From Flavobacterium aquatile LMG 4008 = ATCC 11947 (GTDB lineage: Bacteria; Bacteroidota; Bacteroidia; Flavobacteriales; Flavobacteriaceae), in the NCBI RefSeq assembly GCF_000757385.1, contig NZ_JRHH01000003.1:248001-312000 (forward strand): a stretch of DNA of 64,000 nucleotides, read 5' to 3'. A program made the translations under genes and the position numbers. Under the pieces are notes generated by a model. The model was not told the DNA's origin and ran no database searches. It saw nothing but the letters and a program-made list of their open reading frames with translations. Below, piece by piece: positions 27,872 through 37,787 of this stretch (the stretch's first letter is position 1; every line of letters starts with the position of its first letter).

Positions 27872-29149
27872 ATGAATAAAATAGCCATTATAGGTCTTGG
27901 ATATGTAGGACTACCTTTAGCACGATTATTTGCTACAAAATATCAGGTAGTAGGATTTGATATTAACCAAAAGCGAATCGCTAGTCTGAATTCTGGTACT
28001 GACACTACTTTGGAAGTTTCTGATGAAGTCTTGCAAGATGTTTTGGTTGCTGATTTTGATAGCAAATCTAATGGATTATTATGTTCTTATACCTTAAGTG
28101 ATATTGCAGATTGCAACTATTATATTGTCACAGTTCCTACTCCAGTTGACAAAAATAACCGCCCCGATTTGACACCTCTTTATAAATCAAGTGAGACGGT
28201 AGGTAAAGTTTTGAAAAAAGGTGATATTGTAGTATATGAATCCACGGTTTATCCCGGCGTTACAGAAGAAGAATGTATTCCGGTTTTAGAGCGTGTTAGC
28301 GGTTTGAAATTCAATGAAGATTTTTTTGCAGGTTATTCGCCTGAGCGAATTAATCCAGGAGATAAAGAACATACTGTAGAAAAGATTTTAAAAGTAACTT
28401 CTGGTTCTACGCCAGAAATTGGTTTAAGAGTTGATTCTTTATATAAAAGTGTTATTACCGCTGGTACCCATTTGGCACCAACTATCAAAGTTGCAGAAGC
28501 GGCAAAAGTGATTGAAAATTCGCAACGTGATATTAATATTGCTTTTGTTAATGAACTGGCCAAAATATTTAATTTATTAGATATCAATACTCAAGATGTT
28601 TTGGATGCTGCTGGAACAAAATGGAATTTTTTACCTTTTAAACCAGGTTTAGTCGGAGGCCATTGTATTGGTGTTGACCCATATTATTTAGCACAAAAAG
28701 CTCAAGAGAAAGGCTATCATCCCGAAATTATATTGGCTGGAAGACGATTGAACGATAGCATGGGCGAATATGTAGCTTCACAAGTTGTGAAGTTAATGAT
28801 TAAAAAGGGAATTGCTATAAATGGTGCTACCTTGTTAATGTTGGGAATTACCTTCAAGGAAAACTGCCCAGATGTTCGTAATACTAAAATTGTGGATGTG
28901 ATTGCCGCTTTAGTAGATTATGGAATTTCAGTTAGTATTTATGACCCTTGGGCAAATCCAGCTGAGGTTAAGCATGAATACGGTTTAGAGATTACTACTA
29001 AGTTACCCGTAGATAAATTTGATGCATTAGTTTTAGGAGTTGCTCACAAAGAGTTTTTAAGTTTGGATTTAGAACAATATAAAAAATCTGCTTCTATTCT
29101 ATATGATGTAAAAGGAGTTTTTGGTGAAAAATCAGATGGAAGATTGTAG
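27872..29149 (+). CDS. wbpO: UDP-N-acetylhexosamine 6-dehydrogenase (WbpO/TviB type)
   Basis: Nucleotide-sugar dehydrogenase, 425 residues, that oxidises UDP-GlcNAc or UDP-GalNAc to the uronic acid. It has the NAD motif IIGLGYVGLPLARLF, the substrate segment YSPERINPGDKEH, and the catalytic cysteine in GLVGGHCIGVDPYYLAQKA, which marks the WbpO/TviB subgroup. It is paired with the WbpP-type epimerase just upstream, as in Pseudomonas O6 and Salmonella Vi clusters. Whether oxidation or epimerisation comes first cannot be decided from sequence. Confidence 0.88.
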   Translation: MNKIAIIGLGYVGLPLARLFATKYQVVGFDINQKRIASLNSGTDTTLEVSDEVLQDVLVADFDSKSNGLLCSYTLSDIADCNYYIVTVPTPVDKNNRPDLTPLYKSSETVGKVLKKGDIVVYESTVYPGVTEEECIPVLERVSGLKFNEDFFAGYSPERINPGDKEHTVEKILKVTSGSTPEIGLRVDSLYKSVITAGTHLAPTIKVAEAAKVIENSQRDINIAFVNELAKIFNLLDINTQDVLDAAGTKWNFLPFKPGLVGGHCIGVDPYYLAQKAQEKGYHPEIILAGRRLNDSMGEYVASQVVKLMIKKGIAINGATLLMLGITFKENCPDVRNTKIVDVIAALVDYGISVSIYDPWANPAEVKHEYGLEITTKLPVDKFDALVLGVAHKEFLSLDLEQYKKSASILYDVKGVFGEKSDGRL

Positions 29150-29248
29150 GTCCTTCTTTTAATTTATTGGTAGTGATAAATTATTGGCAAATAATTAAAT
29201 TAATCAGTAAATTATAAATTAAAATTAGTTTTAGAAACAAAAATAATA

Positions 29249-30655
29249 ATGAAATATATTTCACATTTTTTTAATCTTAATAAACTTTATAAACTAATTG
29301 AACCAATTGATCTTTCAACAGTTGACGGAAGATCCAAAGAGCGAAAAAGAAGAATAAAACTTACTGCCTTAAGTTCTGCTACATTAAAAATATTGTCAAT
29401 GGCTGTTCCATTGCTTACTTTGGGAATGACCTACAGTTACTTAAATCCTGAGGTATATGGTCTTTGGAGTGCCGTTACAACTTTTTTTGCATTGTTTGCT
29501 TTTAGTGATTTAGGTTTAGGTAATGGACTTCAAACTAAGCTTAGTCAAGCACAAGGTAGAGATGATTTAGAGCTTTGTAATAAAATTATTTCGAACACTT
29601 TTTTTATACTGTTGGCTATAACGTTATTATTATTACTTATTTTTCTATCTATTTTTTGGTTTTGTGATTGGGCTGCATTAATGAATTCTCAAAATAGTGA
29701 AACCATGGTAATTGCCGCATCCGTTGTGTTTGTTATTGTAGTGCCAAAATTACTTTCGATACCTGTAGCAATTATACAAAGAACTCAATTAGCTTTACAA
29801 GAAGGTTACCGAAGCGATATGTGGGGCATTGTTGGTTATGTAATTAACTTAATTTCAATTATAATTATTGTTAAGTTTGAATTTGGCAAATTAACATTAC
29901 TTGCATTTACCTCTTTCTTACCTTTTGTAGTATCTGCTGTGAATATGTTTGTTTATTTTAATTTTCAAAGAAAAGAATTGAAAATCAAATATAAATTATT
30001 CAATTTTCAGATGTCGAAGTCGTTATTATCATTAGGAATATTTTTCAGTATTCTATCAATTTTAACTACTATTGGAATTTCAATGGATACTTTTATAGTT
30101 GCTAAAACATGTAATTTGAAAGAAGCTGGATCTTTTTCAATCATTTATAAAGTTGCTACCATTTTTTCTGCAATTGTAACCATCTTATCAGCTCCTTTGT
30201 GGGGTGCCAATGGTGAAGCTCTTGCGAGAGGAGATGTCGACTGGGTGAAGAGTAATACCAAAAAGACCTCAATGATTATGGGGATGACCTCTATTGCAAT
30301 CGTTATTGTTTTCCTGTCATTAAACAAGTTTATTTTTAACTTGTGGCTTGGGGAAGAGTTTGAGTTTTCTTTTGGAACATTATTTTGGTTGTCGATTATG
30401 CAAGTTTTACTGGCTTTTATTTCTCCCTATTTTATGATACTTAATGCATTAGGTGAAATTAAAATTCAAATACTTCTATTTGCCTTATACACTCCTATTA
30501 CTATTGCATTAAAATATTATTTGTCATTGATCTATGGAATCACAGTAATACCGATGATTGGTTCAATTACTTATCTCTTTTTTATTGTACTATGGGTATA
30601 CTATTTTGCGAACAAAAAAATTAATAAATATAAATTTGAAAGTACATTAACATAA
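29249..30655 (+). CDS. wzx: Polysaccharide flippase (Wzx type)
   Basis: Membrane protein of the MOP/polysaccharide transporter family, 468 residues with about 12 to 14 hydrophobic helices after a short basic N-terminus. The segments YSYLNPEVYGLWSAVTTF and FSDLGLGNGLQTKLS are typical for this family. It is expected to flip an undecaprenyl-linked repeat unit across the inner membrane. The adjacent gene downstream looks like a Wzy polymerase, so this part of the region is of the Wzx/Wzy type. Confidence 0.85.
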   Translation: MKYISHFFNLNKLYKLIEPIDLSTVDGRSKERKRRIKLTALSSATLKILSMAVPLLTLGMTYSYLNPEVYGLWSAVTTFFALFAFSDLGLGNGLQTKLSQAQGRDDLELCNKIISNTFFILLAITLLLLLIFLSIFWFCDWAALMNSQNSETMVIAASVVFVIVVPKLLSIPVAIIQRTQLALQEGYRSDMWGIVGYVINLISIIIIVKFEFGKLTLLAFTSFLPFVVSAVNMFVYFNFQRKELKIKYKLFNFQMSKSLLSLGIFFSILSILTTIGISMDTFIVAKTCNLKEAGSFSIIYKVATIFSAIVTILSAPLWGANGEALARGDVDWVKSNTKKTSMIMGMTSIAIVIVFLSLNKFIFNLWLGEEFEFSFGTLFWLSIMQVLLAFISPYFMILNALGEIKIQILLFALYTPITIALKYYLSLIYGITVIPMIGSITYLFFIVLWVYYFANKKINKYKFESTLT

Positions 30656-30696
30656 ATTCATTTCGTTTTATTACAAATTAACAAATTACAATTTTC

Positions 30697-32055
30697 GTGA
30701 ATTCATACATCGCATTAATAACACTTACAATTTTAATAATAACCCTTCTTTATCAAATTAAGATTTGGAAAGCTAGGGTGCTATTATCTCCTGCTTTTTA
30801 TTTTTCAATAATTTGGATTTTGGGGATTTTAGGTTTGCTGTTATTTAAATCTGTAGATATTTTAATTGAAACCTATCCAGAATATATAGATGAGTTAAAT
30901 ATATTGGTTGGTCAAACGGGACTGTGCTTTATTGCCGTAACGAAAATAGGTCTAAAGAAGGTAAATACACAAATTATTAGCATAAATTATTTTGTTACCT
31001 TCCGACTTTTTGCACTACTATCCATTTGTTATTTTTTACTTTCACTTTATGTTTTTTTCGTTGAGGGAAGAGGTTTTGACTTTGTAGCTGCTCGTGATAA
31101 TATGCATGAAACTATTGAGAACCGCAGTTTCATTGTTGGTTATTTCCGTTTGTTATCCATTCCTTTATCGATTTTTGCTGGTAGTAAAATCATTAAGATG
31201 TTACTTAATTTAGAACAAGCAAATTTTAAAAAAATCGCCATTATTATTTTACCTTTTGTCTCTGATACACTGTTTTCACTAACTGAAGGAGGTCGAGTTG
31301 CAATGGTTTATGGTATGATGCTTTATCTAATAGGAGCAATATTAACCGTGCCTGCAAATTTTAAAGTAAAAGCAAGAAAAAAGATTATCTTTTATGGTTT
31401 GTTGTTGGCTTTCTTTATAAATAGTATGATATCATGGATTGGAGAAGTAAGAAGTTCAAAAGATGATACATATGAATCTACTCAACTAATTAAAGAAAAA
31501 CTAGGGGTGTATTCCTTTATGTATGGAGCAATGGAGTATGTTAACAGCTCTTATGTAGGATATCAGTATCGCAGAGTAGATGCTGTTGATAAGAACTTAG
31601 GTTATGGTCAATATACTTTTAATGGTTTTATAAATTGGCAAATTCCCTTTGCTTCAAGATTTGGTATCGAAAATGCATCCATTGCAAATGCTTTAGGTAT
31701 CTATTATTTCAATCAAGAAACCTATGATTTTTCAAGAGATTATTTTTACGTTACTCACTCTGCTTATCTCCCAATTATAAAGGATTTTGGCTTTTTAGGA
31801 TCTTTTTTTGCCATTTTCTTTATTGTTTATTTGTCGCATTACTTTTTTATTAGAATCCAACAGAGGAGAAATATAAATCGGTCTATAAATTTTTTCTTTT
31901 ATTATTTGTTTCTTATTTATTGGGCAAAATCAAATTTCTATGGTACACTATCCGATTCAGTTTTGGTGCCTTTATTTGGGTTTTTAATTGTAGATTTTCT
32001 TAATAAGATTGCCACTTCAAAAGAGAATGCTAATCAACCTTTTACCCGTAATTAA
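30697..32055 (+). CDS. wzy: O-antigen/capsule polymerase (Wzy-like)
   Basis: 452-residue membrane protein with 10 to 12 hydrophobic segments and a large periplasmic loop around residues 245-350 (from SWIGEVRSSKD to RDYFYVTHSAY), the layout of Wzy polymerases. Sequence is poorly conserved in this family, so the call rests on topology and on its position just after wzx. The start is GTG at 30697, because the first membrane helix begins at residue 4 and no earlier in-frame ATG is available. Confidence 0.75.
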   Translation: MNSYIALITLTILIITLLYQIKIWKARVLLSPAFYFSIIWILGILGLLLFKSVDILIETYPEYIDELNILVGQTGLCFIAVTKIGLKKVNTQIISINYFVTFRLFALLSICYFLLSLYVFFVEGRGFDFVAARDNMHETIENRSFIVGYFRLLSIPLSIFAGSKIIKMLLNLEQANFKKIAIIILPFVSDTLFSLTEGGRVAMVYGMMLYLIGAILTVPANFKVKARKKIIFYGLLLAFFINSMISWIGEVRSSKDDTYESTQLIKEKLGVYSFMYGAMEYVNSSYVGYQYRRVDAVDKNLGYGQYTFNGFINWQIPFASRFGIENASIANALGIYYFNQETYDFSRDYFYVTHSAYLPIIKDFGFLGSFFAIFFIVYLSHYFFIRIQQRRNINRSINFFFYYLFLIYWAKSNFYGTLSDSVLVPLFGFLIVDFLNKIATSKENANQPFTRN

Positions 32056-32068
32056 TTTGTTATACTAA

Positions 32069-33205
32069 ATGAAAAATATATATATAATTAGAGATTGTTA
32101 TATTCCTAATATTGCTTCCATAAATAGATGTTTGGCTCTAGCTAAAGGTATGGGAGAATTAGGGGTTACAGTTAAAATTGTCTTTATATATCCAAATACG
32201 ACGAGAGATAAAGTCAAAAATTCTTATGAAAATGTTGATTTCATTTATCTATGGGACGCTTTTTCTCCAAAAAATAAATATTTAAAACATTTGGTTAGCA
32301 GATTCTTTTTGCTTTTTTACATTGTACGACTTAAAAAAAACGAAACGGTTCTGGTTTATGGAACAATTAATCCTTGGTTTGCGTTCCTTTTTAATCCAGC
32401 TTTAAAAGTATTTAATGAGATTACAGAGCATCCTTCGGTACATATTCACAATAATAAAGTTATAGGTAAATTACAATATTATTTTTTCAAGAAATTTTGT
32501 TTAAAAATTAATGGAATCATCACCATTACACCCTCGCTTAGTCAATTTTTTATTAGTGAATTTGGAATAAAAAAAGAAAAAGTTACTACTATCAATATGA
32601 TTGTTGATTCATTTCGTTTTGAAAATATTGTAGTTGAGGAGAGAAAAAATACCATTACCTATTGCGGTACCATTTCTGAATCTAAAGATGGAATAAGTTA
32701 TTTGTTGAACGCCTTTAAAACCGTCTTAAGTCATCATCCAGAAATGACATTAACTTTAATTGGTGGCTTTGAAAGTGCGCAAACAAAGGATAACGTATAT
32801 AAGCTAATACATACTTTATCTATTGAAGATAAAGTAATCATTACTGGAGAAATTTCGTCAGATGAGATGCCACTTTTACTTGCAGAATCTAAACTTTTGG
32901 TGCTGTCTCGTCCAAACAGTATACAGGCTCAGTATGGATTTCCAACCAAGTTAGGTGAATACTTAATGACTAAGAATCCAATTGTAATAACAGATGTGGG
33001 TGACTTTAAAATGTATTTGAAAGACAAGCATGATATCATTTATACTATTCCTGATGATGCGGAAGATTTTGCCGCTAAAATAAATTGGGTTTTAAATAAT
33101 TATTCAATTGCCCTACAAATAGGTGCTAATGGAAAAAATGTAGCGATGCAAAGCTTTAATTATAAAATTGAAGCACAAAAACTTTTAGATTTTACAAATA
33201 TTTAA
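32069..33205 (+). CDS. Glycosyltransferase, GT4 family
   Basis: 378-residue retaining glycosyltransferase with the GT-B fold. The N-terminal half is an acceptor domain (IIRDCYIPNIASINRCLALAK). The C-terminal half has the nucleotide-sugar site: NTITYCGTISESKDG, LTLIGGF, and LVLSRPNSIQAQYGFPTKLGEYLMTKNPIV with the family acidic residues in this segment. It follows wzy by 13 bp in one operon. Donor and acceptor sugars are unknown. Confidence 0.85.
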   Translation: MKNIYIIRDCYIPNIASINRCLALAKGMGELGVTVKIVFIYPNTTRDKVKNSYENVDFIYLWDAFSPKNKYLKHLVSRFFLLFYIVRLKKNETVLVYGTINPWFAFLFNPALKVFNEITEHPSVHIHNNKVIGKLQYYFFKKFCLKINGIITITPSLSQFFISEFGIKKEKVTTINMIVDSFRFENIVVEERKNTITYCGTISESKDGISYLLNAFKTVLSHHPEMTLTLIGGFESAQTKDNVYKLIHTLSIEDKVIITGEISSDEMPLLLAESKLLVLSRPNSIQAQYGFPTKLGEYLMTKNPIVITDVGDFKMYLKDKHDIIYTIPDDAEDFAAKINWVLNNYSIALQIGANGKNVAMQSFNYKIEAQKLLDFTNI

Positions 33206-33214
33206 AACTAAATT

Positions 33215-33736
33215 ATGAAACTTATTAATTTAATATTTAGATTATATAGACTAAATTTTTGGAGTTGCGAAAAACATGCAAGATATCTTGGTGTAAAAAT
33301 TGGTAAGGGATGTGATATTCAAACCTTAAATTTTAGTTCTGAACCATATCTGATTGAAATTGGTGATAATGTGCAAATAACAAGTGATGTAAAATTTTTC
33401 TGTCATGGTGCAGCATGGGTTTTTAGAAAAAAATATCCGAAAATGGATTATTTTGGAAAAATTAAGGTAGGAAATAATGTTTATATTGGCAATAATGCAT
33501 TGATTATGCCAGGTGTAATAATAGAAGATAATGTCATTATTGCGGCAGGTGCTGTGGTAACAAAAAGCGTAAAAAGCGGAACAATTGTTGGAGGTAATCC
33601 TGCCAAAATAATTGGTGATTTAGATTCGTTAAATGAAAAAATGTTAAAATACAATGTCAATACTAAGGGCTTGAAGCCTGAAGAGAAGAAAAAAACTCTT
33701 TTAAAACTTGATGAAAGTAAGTTTATATCGAAATAA
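33215..33736 (+). CDS. Hexapeptide-repeat (LbH) acyltransferase
   Basis: 173-residue left-handed beta-helix acyltransferase, probably an acetyl-CoA dependent O- or N-acetyltransferase of the maltose/galactoside acetyltransferase type. Hexapeptide repeats run through GKIKVGNNVYIGNNALIMPG and VIIEDNVIIAAGAVVTKSV, ending with the classic GNPAKIIG. The charged C-terminus lacks a membrane segment. Its place between two GT4 genes suggests that it decorates a sugar of the repeat unit. Confidence 0.85.
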   Translation: MKLINLIFRLYRLNFWSCEKHARYLGVKIGKGCDIQTLNFSSEPYLIEIGDNVQITSDVKFFCHGAAWVFRKKYPKMDYFGKIKVGNNVYIGNNALIMPGVIIEDNVIIAAGAVVTKSVKSGTIVGGNPAKIIGDLDSLNEKMLKYNVNTKGLKPEEKKKTLLKLDESKFISK

Positions 33737-33799
33737 AAACTTATTTGATTTAAGATTATTGTTGAATCATTTAAAGAGAAGTAATCGATTTTTAGAAGT

Positions 33800-34879
33800 A
33801 TGAAAAAAATTGCATTTTTAATACCTACAATGAGTTCTGGCGGAATGGAGCGAGTAATGAGTGAACTAGTTGTTTATTTCTCTGCAAAACCTGATATTCA
33901 GTGTCATTTAATAATCTATGGTAAACCTTTAGATGATTTTTATACTATTCCTAGTAATGTTGTAGTTCACCGACCTGCATTTAAGTTTAATGATGCAATG
34001 CGTCTATTATCTACAGTGAAAACAATTTTTTTTGTAAGAAAGACGATTGCGAATATTAAGCCAGATTCCATTCTGAGTTTTGGAGAAATATGGAACAATT
34101 TAATTATCATATCACTTTTCGGATTAAAGTTTCCATTATATGTTTCCGATAGGAATAGTCCGTTGGAATCCTTAGGAAAGGTTCATGATTTTTTAAGAAA
34201 GGTTTTATATCCTTATGCTACTGGTGTAATTGTTCAAACATCTAAAGCTTCGGAATTATTTAAAAGAAAATTTAAAAATAGTAATGTTAAAGTTATAGGT
34301 AATCCAATAAGAGTAATTGAATCGGGTAAAGAAATTAAAAAAGAAAATAGTATTATTACTGTAGGTCGATTAATTTCCTCTAAGAACATTAATAGAATAA
34401 TAGATATCTTTGCCAAAGTTCAAACTTCCGATTGGAAATTAGTTATAGTTGGAGGTGACTCCAATAAACAGAATAATAGAACTAAATTTCAAGCGCAGAT
34501 TAATAGTCTAGGAATGGAGAAAAACATTTTTTTAGCTGGAGTGCAGGATCAAGTAGACGATTTTTTACTTCGCTCTAAAATATTTGTGTTTACTTCTAGT
34601 AGTGAGGGATTCCCAAATGTAATTGGAGAGGCAATGAGTTCGGGGTTGCCTGTAATTTCATATGACTGTGTTGCAGGACCTTCGGAAATGATTGCTGATG
34701 GAGAAAATGGTTATTTAATACCTCTGTATGACGATTTATTATTTGAACAAAAATTACGCTATTTGATGGGCAATGAAAATCATAGAATACAAATGGGTGA
34801 TGCCGCCAAAGCAAGTATTAAAAAATTTTCTGTCGAGAATATTGCGTCCCAATATTATGATTTTATAGTAAGCAATTAA
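33800..34879 (+). CDS. Glycosyltransferase, GT4 family
   Basis: 359-residue GT-B fold transferase. The N-terminus IAFLIPTMSSGGMERVMSEL is typical of GalNAc- or galactose-transferring GT4 proteins, and the C-terminal donor site has ITVGRLISSKNINRII, LVIVGGDSN and FTSSSEGFPNVIGEAMSSGL with the E-x7-E pattern. Donor sugar not determinable. It lies in the run of transferase genes between wzy and capE. Confidence 0.87.
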   Translation: MKKIAFLIPTMSSGGMERVMSELVVYFSAKPDIQCHLIIYGKPLDDFYTIPSNVVVHRPAFKFNDAMRLLSTVKTIFFVRKTIANIKPDSILSFGEIWNNLIIISLFGLKFPLYVSDRNSPLESLGKVHDFLRKVLYPYATGVIVQTSKASELFKRKFKNSNVKVIGNPIRVIESGKEIKKENSIITVGRLISSKNINRIIDIFAKVQTSDWKLVIVGGDSNKQNNRTKFQAQINSLGMEKNIFLAGVQDQVDDFLLRSKIFVFTSSSEGFPNVIGEAMSSGLPVISYDCVAGPSEMIADGENGYLIPLYDDLLFEQKLRYLMGNENHRIQMGDAAKASIKKFSVENIASQYYDFIVSN

Positions 34880-34969
34880 AATAATTATTTTAATAAAGTA
34901 AGTTATTAAGAGACGAATAAATAAAATAGTTATTAGTGTTATGCTTCATAATAAATTTAAAAGTAAAAA

Positions 34970-36106
34970 ATGGTTTTAGGTATAGATGCAACAAATATCA
35001 GATCAGGTGGCGGTTTGACACATTTAAAAGAAATTTTAAATAATGCGGACAGTGGCTCTATTTGTTTTGAGAAAGTAATAGTTTGGTCTAATAGTGTTAC
35101 GTTAAGTAATTTGCCTTCTAACGATTGGTTGGAGAAGCGTACTCATAACTGGTTAAATAAATCATTTGTTTTTTCTTTTATTTTTCAAATTTTCCTACTC
35201 TCAAGAGAAGCAAAAAAATCAAATTGTACATTATTGTTTGTTCCTGGAGGTACATTCTTAGGTTCATTTAAGAATTTTGTCGCTATGAGTCAAAATATGT
35301 TGCCATTTGAATTTGAAGAACAAAAACGTTACAAAAGTTGGAAATCAAGATTGCGTTTTAAAATTTTATTTATTACTCAAGGTCTAACTTTTAAACGTGC
35401 GAAGGCAGTTGTGTTTTTAACAAATTATGCCCAACAATTTATCACAAAAAAAATTAATTTGAAAAGACAAAATCAGATTATCCCACACGGAATTAGTTTA
35501 GAATTTCTTCAGACACCAAAAGAGCAAAAAAATATAGCTGATTATTCTTTTTCTAACCCATTCCAATTATTATATGTTTCACTTATAACCGTTTATAAGC
35601 ATCAATGGAATGTTGTCGAAGCTGTGCTTGCCTTACGTTCAATGGGATATCCCATTAGTTTAACGCTCGTTGGTGGTACTGATTCGGAATCATTCTCTAG
35701 ATTCAATACCTCTCTTCAACATGATACTAATAAAATAATAAATTACAGAGGTCAAATCCAGCACAAAGAATTGGCGGAGATTTATAAAAGCGCCGATGCT
35801 TTTGTGTTTGCGTCTTCGTGTGAAAATATGCCCATAATTTTGATTGAAGCCATGACTTCAGGTTTACCGATTGCTTCCTCAAACAAAGGACCAATGCCAG
35901 AAATTTTAGGAGACGCTGGTTTTTATTTTGATCCGACTAATGTTGATAGCATTAATATGGCTATAAAAACGATGTTGGATTCTACCCAGCTTAGGAATAT
36001 TTATTCTCACGATTCTTTTTCAAAATCCATAAAATATACATGGAAAGAATGTTCAAATAAAACTTTTAATTATCTTTATTCAACTGCAAAGAATATTATC
36101 ACATGA
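34970..36106 (+). CDS. Glycosyltransferase, GT4 family
   Basis: 378-residue GT-B fold transferase. It begins GIDATNIRSGGGLTHLKEIL, which forms the first acceptor-domain strand and glycine-rich loop. The donor site contains LLYVSLITVYKHQWNVVEA, LTLVGG and FASSCENMPIILIEAMTSGL with the E-x7-E pair. Its stop codon overlaps the capE start by four bases (ATGA), so it is translationally coupled to the L-FucNAc genes. Confidence 0.87.
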   Translation: MVLGIDATNIRSGGGLTHLKEILNNADSGSICFEKVIVWSNSVTLSNLPSNDWLEKRTHNWLNKSFVFSFIFQIFLLSREAKKSNCTLLFVPGGTFLGSFKNFVAMSQNMLPFEFEEQKRYKSWKSRLRFKILFITQGLTFKRAKAVVFLTNYAQQFITKKINLKRQNQIIPHGISLEFLQTPKEQKNIADYSFSNPFQLLYVSLITVYKHQWNVVEAVLALRSMGYPISLTLVGGTDSESFSRFNTSLQHDTNKIINYRGQIQHKELAEIYKSADAFVFASSCENMPIILIEAMTSGLPIASSNKGPMPEILGDAGFYFDPTNVDSINMAIKTMLDSTQLRNIYSHDSFSKSIKYTWKECSNKTFNYLYSTAKNIIT

Positions 36107-37143
36107 AAATACAAAACAAAACTTTATTAATTACAGGTGGGACAGGTTCCTTTGGAAACGCCGTCTTAAACCGATTTTTACAAACGGATCATTTTAGTGA
36201 AATCAGAATTTTTTCTCGAGATGAGAAAAAACAAGACGATATGCGTAACCAATTAAAGAGTGATAAACTCAAGTTTTACATTGGAGATGTGCGCGATTAT
36301 GCAAGTATAGAACGTGCTATGCGTGGTGTTGACTATGTTTTTCATGCGGCGGCTTTGAAGCAAGTGCCTTCTTGTGAGTTTTTCCCAATGGAAGCTGTAA
36401 AGACTAATGTTATGGGAACGCAAAACGCTATTGATGCTGCTGTTGCTAATAAGGTTTCTAAAATAATTTGTTTAAGTACAGATAAGGCAGCTTATCCTAT
36501 AAATGCTATGGGAATTTCCAAAGCAATGATGGAAAAGGTGGCTGTGGCTGCTTCAAGAACAATTCCTAACAACGATACAACGGTGTGTTTAACCCGTTAT
36601 GGAAACGTAATGGCCTCAAGAGGTTCGGTGATTCCTTTGTTTTTAAATCAAATTAAAACTGGGCAAACGCTAACCATTACCGATCCCAATATGACTCGTT
36701 TTTTAATGTCATTGGATGAAGCAGTAGAACTGGTTTTGTTTGCTTTTGAGCACGGAAATCAAGGTGATTTGTTTGTTAATAAAGCGCCTGCAGGAACTAT
36801 TGGCGATTTAGCGCAAGCATTAAAAGAGCTAAGTAATGCCACCAACGAAATTAAAGTAATTGGAACAAGACATGGTGAAAAATTATATGAAACACTTTGC
36901 ACCCGTGAAGAAATGATTAAAGCCGAAGATATGGGCGAATTCTATAGAGTTCCAGCCGATAATCGCGACTTGAATTATGCTCAATATTTCTCAGAAGGTG
37001 AGCAAGATATATCCAAAATTGAAGATTACCATTCTCATAATACTGAGCAATTAGGAGTAGAAGGAATGAAGCAATTGTTATCAAAATTGCCTTTAATTAG
37101 AAAAGAAATTTTTGGTGAAGATGTGGCGCAAATGCCTGGATGA
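36103..37143 (+). CDS. capE: UDP-GlcNAc 4,6-dehydratase/5-epimerase (CapE/FnlA/WbjB)
   Basis: First enzyme of UDP-L-FucNAc synthesis, 346 residues. It has the cofactor motif TGGTGSFGNAVLNRF, HAAALKQVPSCEFFPMEA, the active-site lysine in CLSTDKAAYPINAMGISKAMMEK (this subgroup uses Met/Lys-rich motif in place of Tyr-x3-Lys) and the substrate segment GTRHGEKLYETL. capF and capG complete the route downstream. Unlike in typical clusters, a heptamer array and a cupin gene separate it from capF. Confidence 0.93.
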   Translation: MKIQNKTLLITGGTGSFGNAVLNRFLQTDHFSEIRIFSRDEKKQDDMRNQLKSDKLKFYIGDVRDYASIERAMRGVDYVFHAAALKQVPSCEFFPMEAVKTNVMGTQNAIDAAVANKVSKIICLSTDKAAYPINAMGISKAMMEKVAVAASRTIPNNDTTVCLTRYGNVMASRGSVIPLFLNQIKTGQTLTITDPNMTRFLMSLDEAVELVLFAFEHGNQGDLFVNKAPAGTIGDLAQALKELSNATNEIKVIGTRHGEKLYETLCTREEMIKAEDMGEFYRVPADNRDLNYAQYFSEGEQDISKIEDYHSHNTEQLGVEGMKQLLSKLPLIRKEIFGEDVAQMPG

Positions 37144-37144
37144 T

Positions 37145-37305
37145 TTAGTGATTAGTAATTAGTGATTAGTAATTAGTAATTAGTGATTAGTATTTGGTGA
37201 TTAGTGATTTGTGATTAGTAATTAGTGATTAGTGATTAGTAATTAGTAATTAGTGATTAGTATTTGGTGATTAGTGATTTGTGATTAGTATTTGGTGGTT
37301 AGTTA
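37145..37305. repeat. TTAGTRA heptamer tandem array with 70-bp duplication
   Basis: About 22 contiguous 7-bp units (TTAGTGA, TTAGTAA, with TTAGTAT, TTGGTGA and TTTGTGA variants) begin just after the capE stop. Positions 37151-37220 and 37221-37290 are a 70-bp (ten-unit) tandem duplication with one mismatch that I can see. Because seven is not a multiple of three, the repeat puts TAG and TGA stops in all three forward frames. The same unit occurs at 5919-5967 and 61066-61091. Confidence 0.92.
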
Positions 37306-37334
37306 ACTAATAAATGGTTTTAAATAGCAATGTT

Positions 37335-37757
37335 ATGAAAGTGCTTCCGCAAATAATTAAAGGTAATAGTCATGCCGATGACAGAGGTGTTTTACAATTT
37401 AATAATGATTTTAATGCTTTAGAAGTAAAAAGAATTTATACAATTGAAAATAGAAATACTGTATTTGTTCGTGGTTGGCAAGGTCATAAAATAGAGCAAC
37501 GTTGGTTTTCTGCCATTCAAGGTTCATTCAAAATTGTGCTGATTGCCATTGATGATTGGGTTACACCATCATCAGATTTAGAGCAACATCACTTTGTTTT
37601 AGATTCGCTTAAAATGGATATTTTACACGTTCCACAAGGGTATGTTTCCAGCATTCAAGCATTGGAGGAGTCATCCAAACTGTTGCTTATGTCTGATTAT
37701 TTACTAGGTGAAATAGTGGATGAATATCGATATGATATTAATTATTTTAAAAAATAA
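37335..37757 (+). CDS. Cupin-fold sugar-nucleotide isomerase/epimerase-like protein (WxcM/FdtA-like)
   Basis: Small RmlC-type cupin protein, 140 residues from the ATG at 37335; an ATG seven codons earlier is possible but lies against the repeat array. The segments SHADDRGVLQFNND, RGWQGHKIEQRWFSAIQGSFKIVLIAI and LHVPQGYVSSIQALEESSKLLL fit the WxcM-like/FdtA-like group. Members isomerise or epimerise keto-sugar nucleotides, but some related proteins have other roles. Position between capE and capF suggests action on a CapE-derived or other deoxy-keto sugar; substrate unproven. Confidence 0.7.
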   Translation: MKVLPQIIKGNSHADDRGVLQFNNDFNALEVKRIYTIENRNTVFVRGWQGHKIEQRWFSAIQGSFKIVLIAIDDWVTPSSDLEQHHFVLDSLKMDILHVPQGYVSSIQALEESSKLLLMSDYLLGEIVDEYRYDINYFKK

Positions 37758-37787
37758 AAAGGGTTTCCCTTAAACTAGAATAAAATT

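Noticed and set aside
37335..37757. RmlC epimerase
   Set aside because: At 140 residues it is shorter than RmlC and its motifs fit the WxcM/FdtA-like group better.
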